Origin: Hibiscus mutabilis | Lineage: Eukaryota > Streptophyta > Magnoliopsida > Malvales > Malvaceae | DNA: 64,000 nt | Reading direction: 5' to 3' | Assembly (NCBI GenBank): GCA_019671005.1 | Contig: CM033745.1 | Span: 45,131,241-45,195,240 of the forward strand | Shown: in pieces, positions 57,331-64,000 of the stretch | Position numbering within the stretch: position 1 is the stretch's first letter | Layout: every line of letters begins with the position of its first letter | The notes under the pieces: generated by a model | Told to the model about the DNA's origin: nothing | Databases searched by the model: none | The model's input: only the letters and a program-made list of their open reading frames with translations | Translations under genes and position numbers: made by a program

Positions 57331-58826
57331 TGTTGTACGTACTAAGTGATCCGCAATTGTGAAAGTGTACACGTCGCAAGTTATAGTATAAAATATATCG
57401 TCTCCACAGGGATTGGTGCCACTTCAAGAATCTAGTCTCTTGCACTATAAAAAGTAAAAGAACACAAGTAGAAGATTGAAGGAGTTTTAACTAACAACTA
57501 AACTAGAAAGCAATAAAGTAAAAGAAGATGTAATCAAAAGAGAGAGAATAGGCCAGGTTATCATGAGTTGAGGTGTGATAGCCAATTGGATCATCTTGGT
57601 AAAAGAGTGCAAGGGTAACTCAGTTGTCGTGGCAACTTGCGCAGCGGGATTACCTTGGCAACTAATCGACGGTATCCTGGGCAACAGTTTGGGCGGCTGG
57701 GAGCAACTTCAAGGTTTGGTGGAGCGTTCTTCAATGGTTTCTACTTATCCCTAAGTCGAAACTCTAGTTAATTGTGCATGCCTTGATAATACATCCCTGT
57801 GTGAATCAAGGGTGAACAACAACCAATCTTGCACTCCTCTTATCCGTTGAAATCCTTAACTTATTCCTAAGCCGGATTAATCTTCACCATCAATAGAATG
57901 AATAAAGACCATACTCATTCGTTTCTTGAATCTAACTCTCCCGATATTAGATAAATAGATAGAGTTACGAGATCCTCTCCTAATTCACTCGCAAACAAGA
58001 ATAAAAACCAAGAATGAGTAAACCTTGAATTGAAAGTGCAAACTCTTATTACCTAAACAAAATCCAATTATTTCTCACAACCACAAAACACAATAACCTT
58101 AGCCAAATAGATTTAGTTCATGGCTAGGTTCCAAAGAAACACAAAATAAAGAATCCCTAACATAAACCTAATCGAACAGGAAAGAAAAAGATGAAGAATG
58201 GTTGAAAGACCTTGTCAAAATCTCTCCCCTTTGCTCCCTCTTAAGTTTGACGACTCGGTCTCCTTTAAATAGGAGATGGCTAGGTTAAAGTCCTTCTTGA
58301 GGAGGAAGTTAAACTGAAATTAAATACTTTAAAAGAATATAATTCTTTATTATATTTAAATTCCTTCTAGATCTTCTCCTATCTTTTTTGGATTTAATTT
58401 CTCTTTGACCTCTTCATGGAAATCAAACTCCTTTGGGATTTAACTTTGCTCCACGTCATCTTGGGCTTATCTAGTCATCAATTTTGACTGCCATATCATC
58501 TTATCCCTTATCAACAATTGCCCTGGCAACTAGCTCAGCATCTCCTTCATGCATTGCCCTGGCAACTGTGTCTGCATCTCCTTCATGCACTGCACTGACA
58601 ACTGGTTCCAGCCTTGTTTAGGCAAGTGATTCTGCACACACACAAAAACAACTATCGGCAGCACCCTTTTTCAACAAAATTAAGCAAAATATGAAATCAA
58701 GCTTGTCCACCAAGGAAACAATGAAAACATGCATGAATGGCTAATAATGCAAATAATATGAGCCTAAGTCTAGCAATAATATGAATAAAAAAGGGTGAAT
58801 AAAATAGTACTTTTAGACACTTAACA
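57331..58826 (-). repeat. 3' LTR of Athila-2, about 1.5 kb
   Basis: Left end tgttgtacg, right end gacacttaaca, giving a minus-strand LTR starting TGTTAAGTGTC next to a polypurine tract. It contains cgtctccacagggattggtg, the typical Athila LTR end block, and a minus-strand TATTTAAA near 58,263-58,271. GTTGCCNNGGCAAC-like palindromes at 57,623, 58,517 and 58,553. The 5-bp left flank is ccaag; the partner flank is outside the window. Confidence 0.85.
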
Positions 58827-58838
58827 CCCCCCAAACTC
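58827..58838 (-). other. Polypurine tract of Athila-2
   Basis: Minus-strand gagtttggggggt directly precedes TGTTAAG. A second copy of the same context (gaggacaa...cgagtttgggggg) lies inside the element at 59,562-59,590. Confidence 0.8.
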
Positions 58839-59640
58839 GAACTATTGCTTGTCCTCAAGCAATGCAAACTAATAATTACTCGCCAAGACTTCAATTTTCA
58901 CAAACTTAGCTTTGAACTTGATTTCAATTCTCAGAACCGTGGCACAAAGTATGATTGGCTTTTCATTTTTTTGGATAACTTAGGAGTTACTCGGAATCAA
59001 ACTATAATGCATGTGAGTGTGTGCGGAGTTGTGTGCAAGTTGATTTTTCGGATTCTATGCAAACAAGAGGTTTTCAAATTACTTCCTTGGGTTCTTTTAA
59101 CATGTTTTAACTATAGCCAGTTTCGGGCACCTCTATTGTTTTGTTTTTAGTTTTTTTAAGTTAATTAATTTATTCGACTAGAGCCGATTTCGGGCACCTC
59201 TAGTGATCAATTTTTAGCACATACTAGAGACAATTTCGGGCATCTCTAGCATTCATCCAATTTTTATTCTAATCCCCCAATTTTTTAACTATCAACCTAA
59301 GTTCGCTAGAATTCCTTAAATCAATCAAGCCACAACAATGTTTCATCAAGTTTAGCATCATAGTAAGATTCTAAGTGTTTCCACGTTTATCCTAGAATAA
59401 AAAGTTCTATCAATTAAGTCCATTGGCAAAGTCATCATCGGATATTCATCAAATCTAGGCAATTCTTGTTCCAACTAAAGGCATGGAAAGCAATTTATGT
59501 ATCCTAAATGCAATAATTAAGATGAATGCAACTAAACATGGTAACTAACTAATAACAATCCCCCCAAACTCGAGTGAGGCATTGTCCTCAATGCATGTAT
59601 CAAATAAAAAATAAAAATAAAGAAAAGCAAAATGCAAACA
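58839..59640 (-). other. 3' non-coding region of Athila-2
   Basis: No coding frame. Holds three imperfect copies of ctagagccgatttcgggcac(ctctag) at 59,111, 59,178 and 59,224, and a duplicate polypurine-tract block at 59,562-59,590. Confidence 0.6.
59111..59255. repeat. Three hairpin-forming CTAGAG...CTCTAG units
   Basis: Copies read ctatagccagtttcgggcacctct, ctagagccgatttcgggcacctctag and ctagagacaatttcgggcatctctag. Each has complementary 6-base ends around a TTTCGGGCA core. Spacing 67 and 46 bases. Confidence 0.75.
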
Positions 59641-61001
59641 AGGACTTACTCCGAGAGTTCGTCGTCGTGGATGATTAGTTTCCTTTTGGCCTGTGTCTTA
59701 ATTTTTTTGCTTGAAGCGGTGGTTGCTTTCTTGTTGCCGATGGTGGAATCGATCCTCGTACGGGGGTGTCCTCTTTCTCAATGTCATTGGCCTTTCACTT
59801 GGGCTTGGAGGATTTGATTGGTGTGGTCTTCGTTGGTGCAATGGAGGACTCGCCTGAATTTGAAAAATCAGACAATGATTCAGTACGAGTTGATTCGGGC
59901 ATAGGTGCTTTACCTTTGGCTTTTGCAGTGGTTGTCGGGGCGTCTTTAGCTTTGGTTTCCACGGCATCTTCTGTTGCGGTTGCCGTGGCAACTGCTTTAT
60001 TGGTTGTTGTGGCAAGGATTTTGGCAGGAAAGATAGGGAACGGAACGCGGCTATCCGGTTACTTTTCCAGGATGACTTGGGTGATGGAATTGTTGTGATC
60101 CTTCATGTACCGCATGAACATTAGTTGTTGGTCTTCAATTTACCTAAAGCGGTTCGCCAACGGTTGTAAGAGTGCTTCAAGTTGTCCTGGGGTTGCTGTC
60201 CGAGTTGCCCGGGTATCAGTTGCTTGGGCATTAGGAGTTGCCGAGGCTGCAGGAGTTGTCGCGGCAATTGAAGGCATTGGGGATTTTATCGGTGCCTCTC
60301 CCATTAGCTTTCGAATTTGTGCTCGATTCCAACCGGACTTTGGTAGGGCCTTTTCATTAGTGGACTCACTTGGGACATGCAAGATAGAATGTATGAGCAA
60401 ATAATTTTGTGCTACATACAAAAGTCTCAATGGTAGTATTGTGTGTTGTAGGCATTAAAGAAGCTTTAACAAACTTATTCCATAATTTTGCCTCAGGTTT
60501 AAGCCGAAGGTGATTTATCGTGCCCTTGTATTTACCGTCGTTCCAATGAGTTCCCAGTAGAGTGAGTTCTTGAAGCACCTTGTCGAGTTGCTTGGGCGTG
60601 AGTTGATCAACAAAGGCTTGATACTCGTCATTCTCAACGTATAACCCGTAAAAGGTGTTGATGCTTTCGGGGCTTATGAGAATAGCCTTGTCACGAACAA
60701 AAACATAAGGATTATCCGGGTTAGGAGAGTGAGCATAGAATTCTCTTACCCATGAGATGTTACCCGATTCCGATTGATGGCAAAAGATTTGCCACTTTTG
60801 ATGTACAATCCTTTGGAATATGAATGGTTCAAGGCCGAAATCTTGATGAGAGTTAGAGTATTCGAAGCCTTGTTCTTCGCAAATCTTCTTGCTTTCAAAC
60901 TTAGAGTGAAATCTTTCTTGAACCACCGGTGTAGCAAACTTCTTGTATCTTGGTTCTTTGGAGGAACTTGGATGAAGCAAAAATTTGATTTTGGATGCCA
61001 T
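59641..61001 (-). pseudogene. ORF3 of Athila-2 (putative plant transposon protein family)
   Basis: ATG at 61,001 in good context: MASKIKFLLHPSSSKEPRYK. Then QKWQIFCHQSESGNISWVRE with FYAHSPNPDNPYVFVRDKAI, LISPESINTFYGLYVENDEY, LTPKQLDKVLQELTLLGTHW, LRLKPEAKLWNKFVKASLMP. A frameshift near 60,440 leads to LLYVAQNYLLIHSILHVPSE; the 'G..INVGRLI' block seen in Athila-1 is missing, so some sequence was lost. The C-terminus is Ala/Thr/Lys-rich (TNKAVATATATEDAVETKAK). Same family as 49,285-50,740. Function in the element not established. Confidence 0.75.
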
Positions 61002-61611
61002 GGATGATCTTGGTTGTGAGTTTGGTAGAAACAAAGAAAAGAAAGCAAAAGAAACTAAAGAGTTGCAAGGTGAAAAGTCGGAATAGGTTTCTTGGAAGTT
61101 AAGGGTGATGGGTTATATAGAAAAGATAGGTAGTAAATATGGTGGGTGGGATTAATTGGAAAGAAAGAAAATAAGGGTTTTGATTAGGGGAAGGGGACGG
61201 CTAGGGGATTTGGGGAAGGGTTTGGCCGGCTATGTAGGGTTTATTTAGGGTAAATTTGAGGCTTAATATAAGCCTTAGATTTAGCCCATTAGTTTCCTTG
61301 TTGAAGAAGCTTCATTCTTGAATCAAATTCCTCTTTATCTTGAACTCTTTTCCTGCAATTCAAAAACAAATAAAATAAGGATTAAAATTAAAGATAACTA
61401 ATAAAAGAAAATAAACAAAGATGTGCAAAGAAATTCTTAAACTTAAAATTTAAAAACAATTAGATAAATATGGAAAAAAGTTGTAATCTTAATCTTAAAG
61501 AAAATAAATAAATCTATCCTAAAAAGAGAAATAACTAAAATTAATATATAAAAGAATCAAATAGTTCAAAAAAAATAAAAATAAAAAGAAAATATAGAAA
61601 GGAGAGCATGC
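61002..61611 (-). other. Spacer between pol and ORF3 of Athila-2
   Basis: No coding frame. Purine-rich near 61,150-61,230, then A-rich to 61,600. Corresponds to the spacer at 48,647-49,284 of Athila-1. Confidence 0.5.
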
Positions 61612-62884
61612 TCATGCATCTCCTAAGGTGACCACTTCTTTGTTATGTTCCACATAGGCACCGTTGTAGTGCTTCAATCTTTGTCCGTTGACTTTGAATT
61701 CATGTTCGTCAGTGATGGACTTGATTATCACGACACCATGGGAGAATGGTTTGACAACTTTGAATGGTCCCGACCATCTTGATTTCAGTTTTCCCGGGAA
61801 AAGTTTCAGCTGAGAATTGAATAAGAGAACTAGTTGCCCTGGCGTGAATTGTCGCGGCAATAGTTTCTTGTCATGCCATTGCTTTGTTTTCTCCTTGTAG
61901 ATTTATGCATTGTCATAGGCGAGTGCGCAGAATTCTTCTATCTCGTTGAGGTCTAGTAAACATTTTTGTCCGGAAATCTCCCAATCTATATTCACGGTCT
62001 TGACTGCCCAATATGCTTTGTGCTCGATTTCCACCGGTACATGGCATGTTTTGCCATAGACAAGTCGGAAGGGAGACATACCTACGGGTGTTTTGAATGC
62101 AGTGCGATATGCCCAAAGTGCATCATCTAGTCATACTGACCAATCCTTCCTAGAAGGATTTACAACTTTCTCGAGTATACCCTTCAATTCTCGGTTGGAA
62201 ATTTTTGCTTGCCCATTGGTTTGTGGGTGATATGTTGTGGCAATCTTGTGAGATACACCAAAGCGTTGTAACATCTTGGCGATGAGTATGTTGTCAAAGT
62301 GCTTGCCTTCATCGCTGATAATTGCTCTCGGCATCCCAAATCATGTAAATATATTTTTCTGCAAGAATCGTTGCACAATCTTGGAATTGTTGGCGGGAAC
62401 TGCAGCTGCCTCAACCCATTTAGATACGTAGTCGATGGCAAGTAGAATGTAAAGGTTGCTGAATGAAGATGGGAAAGGTCCCATAAAATCAATCCCTCAT
62501 ACATCGAACAATTCCACCTCAAGGATGTTTTGGAGTGGCATCTCATGTCGTCTAGAGATATTGCCCGTCCTCTGGAAACGATCACATTGCTTGTAAAACT
62601 CTTGGGCATCTTTGTACAGTGTTGGCCAATACAAACCGGATTGCAAAACTTTGGCCGCGGTACGTGTTCCTCCAAAATGTCATCTATAGGGTGAAGAATG
62701 ACATTGTCGGAGAACATTCTGCTGCTCCTCTTCAGGGACACATCGGCGTATAACCTGATCTGTATATTGTTTAAACAAAAGAGGCTCATCCTAAAAGTAA
62801 TGCTTAGCATCATGGCGGAATCGCTTCTTCCCTTGGTGAGTAAGGCCATTAGGTAAAATACCACAAACAAGGAAGTCATTGACC
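61612..62884 (-). pseudogene. Integrase of Athila-2, catalytic triad intact
   Basis: From the right: the linker NDFLVCGILP, then CHSSPYR and CDRFQRTGNISRRHE (zinc domain with a Cys-to-Phe change). The core has GIDFMGPFPSSFSNLYILLA (first Asp, about 62,485), MPRAIISDEGKHFDNILIAK (second Asp, about 62,318) and ISNRELKGILEKVV (Glu, about 62,195). The C-terminus MPRQFTPGQLVLLFNSQLKL runs to RLKHYNGAYVEHNKEVVTLG, stop at 61,612. Stops in DVxGID, FTxFGMP, SVxLDDA and DNAxIYK. Confidence 0.87.
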
Positions 62885-63210
62885 ATGTCTGAAAAGAGTG
62901 CCATCATGCATCTTTGGAAGGTTGCTAGGGTATTACACAATCCGAACGGCATCCTTCAGAAAGCATAAGTACCGTATGGGCATGTGAAGGTTGTCTTTTC
63001 TTGATCGTCTGGTGCTATGGAAATTTGATTGTTACCTGAATAACCATCAAGAAAACAATAAAAGGGTTTACCTGCAAGACGGTCAAGTATTTGATCAATA
63101 AAGGGTCAGGGGAAGTAATCTTTCCTAGTGGCTTTGTTTAGCTTTCGGTAATCCATACAAATCCTCCAAACGATCACAGTCCTGGTTGGAATGAGTTCAT
63201 TGTTTCATTA
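62885..63210 (-). pseudogene. Truncated reverse transcriptase of Athila-2
   Basis: MDYRKLNKATRKDYF, DQILDRLAGKPFYCFLDGYS, EKTTFTCPYGTYAF, then RMPFGLCNTLATFQRCMMAL with FSDMV, fused in frame to NDFLVCGILP of the integrase linker at about 62,885. The catalytic Asp-Asp box, thumb, and all of RNase H are absent. Element cannot reverse transcribe itself. Confidence 0.87.
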
Positions 63211-64000
63211 TTTACCACTGTTATACCTCCCTTTTTCGGTACACATTGTACCAAACTTACCCATGTACTATCAGAGATAGGGTATATGATGCCAGCGTCA
63301 AGCCACTTGATGATTTCTTTCATTACAAACACTTTCATGGCATGATTCAGTCTCCTTTGGGCCTCAATTGAAGGTTTGTGATCATCTTCCAACAAAATCT
63401 TATGCATGCACACTGCCGGGTTAATTTCCCTCAAGTCGGCAATTGTCCACCCTATTGCCTTCTTTTGTAGAATCAACATTTTGATCAGCTTTTTTTCCTG
63501 CTCAGGCTGTATCTTAGAGGAAATAATTACAGGCAATGCATTATCGGTTCCCAAGTAAGCATATTTTAGTTGCCCTAGCAACTGTTTCAACTCAGGAATC
63601 GGTGGTTGTTCAATTGAGGGCTTTTCGAGTTTACCTTCCATACCTAAGTAATCCAGTGGTTCAAAGTATATACATGGTCGATTGACTAACCAATTTGCCT
63701 CTTCTTGTTGTTCCTCAATGATCGGTTCTTTATACTCCTCAGGTTCCTCTTGATCGGCAATGTAGTTGCCGAGGTAACTAAATTCCTCGTCGAAGTTAAA
63801 CTCTGTCATGGCATGAAGAAGTTGGCATTCTTCCGGATCATTGGCATGCCTTAGTGTTTGGAACACATTTAGTTTAACTTGCTGGTCATTCAACCTCATT
63901 GTGAGTTCTCCCTTTTCAACATCAATCAAGGTTCTCCCTGTCGCTAGGAAGGGTCTCCCGAGAATGATAGGTGCATGTTCATCTGCTTCACAATCCAAAA
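63174..64000 (-). pseudogene. Protease C-terminus and RT fingers of Athila-2 pol, cut by the window end
   Basis: 274 open codons: DEHAPIILGRPFLATGRTLI, KGELTMRLNDQQVKLNVFQT, an acidic linker, LKYAYLGTDNALPVIISSKI, KKAIGWTIADLREINPAVCM, HKILLEDDHKPSIEAQRRLN, KEIIKWLDAGIIYPISDSTW. A frameshift near 63,200 leads into 62,885-63,210. The protease active site, gag, PBS and 5' LTR are beyond 64,000. The longest open stretch in the window. Confidence 0.87.

Noticed and set aside
59766..60404. Plus-strand open frames rich in Val/Ala/Gly
   Set aside because: They are antisense to ORF3 of Athila-2, and the Ala/Gly richness comes from GGCAAC-type repeats.
1..64000. tRNA, rRNA or other structured RNA genes
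   Set aside because: None recognised by eye. The tRNA-like strings at 9,057, 24,553, 32,200 and 43,119 are primer-binding sites only 12-18 bases long.

Overview
The window reads as AT-rich intergenic or heterochromatic DNA from a flowering plant, most likely a eudicot. It holds layered Ty3/gypsy LTR retrotransposons of the chromoviral Tekay/Del type and the Athila type, one SIRE-like Ty1/copia LTR, a Mutator-like foldback element, and broken host-like exons split by introns. There is no bacterial-style gene organisation and I saw no tRNA, rRNA or CRISPR locus. Essentially every retroelement reading frame is interrupted, so this is a graveyard of old insertions. Clade names come from protein motifs and LTR/PBS structure read by eye, not from a search.

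Layout. 1-6.8 kb: sparse relics. These are a GTTCG-rich MITE-like unit (1.07-1.61 kb), a possible plus-strand host gene relic (exon-like pieces at 2.24-2.39, 3.25-3.42 and 3.47-3.69 kb) with a 37-bp minisatellite in its presumed first intron (2.755-3.15 kb), a GRF-type zinc-finger pseudogene on the minus strand (4.48-4.91 kb), and a retroelement-type ORF with a C-terminal heptad-like repeat (5.1-6.23 kb, minus). 6.8-8.2 kb: an Athila-type LTR, minus. 8.2-16.73 kb: Tekay-A, plus, with a mismatched 5' LTR, complete but broken gag-PR-RT-RH-IN-chromodomain, and a 2.85-kb 3' LTR. 16.72-27.63 kb: Tekay-B, minus, with both long LTRs, PBS and PPT. 27.6-32.7 kb: Tekay-C, minus, internally deleted. 32.7-39.5 kb: Tekay-D, plus, a non-autonomous element with no coding content and a missing PBS.

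39.5-41.68 kb is the most gene-like island. It holds minus-strand exons including the C-terminal half of an HMG box, with a 1.27-kb long-TIR Mutator-like element (9-bp target duplication) sitting in an intron six bases from the splice acceptor. 41.68-53.21 kb: Athila-1, plus, with two 1,431-bp LTRs, a near-matching 5-bp target duplication, tRNA-Asp PBS, gag, pol and an extra ORF3; several polymerase and integrase catalytic residues are mutated. 53.2-55.2 kb: unassigned. 55.19-57.33 kb: a nested stack (Reina-like pol tail, SIRE-like LTR inside it, Tekay-like LTR inside its chromodomain region, then Athila-2). 57.33-64.0 kb: Athila-2, minus, cut by the window end. Its RT catalytic block and RNase H are removed by an in-frame deletion that fuses RT to the integrase linker.

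The most unusual shared signal is that three retroelement lineages each carry their own dispersed short palindrome: GTATCGATAC-like in Tekay LTRs, GGTTTCGAAACC in the SIRE-like LTR, and GTTGCCNNGGCAAC in Athila-2, where it appears in both LTR and coding DNA.
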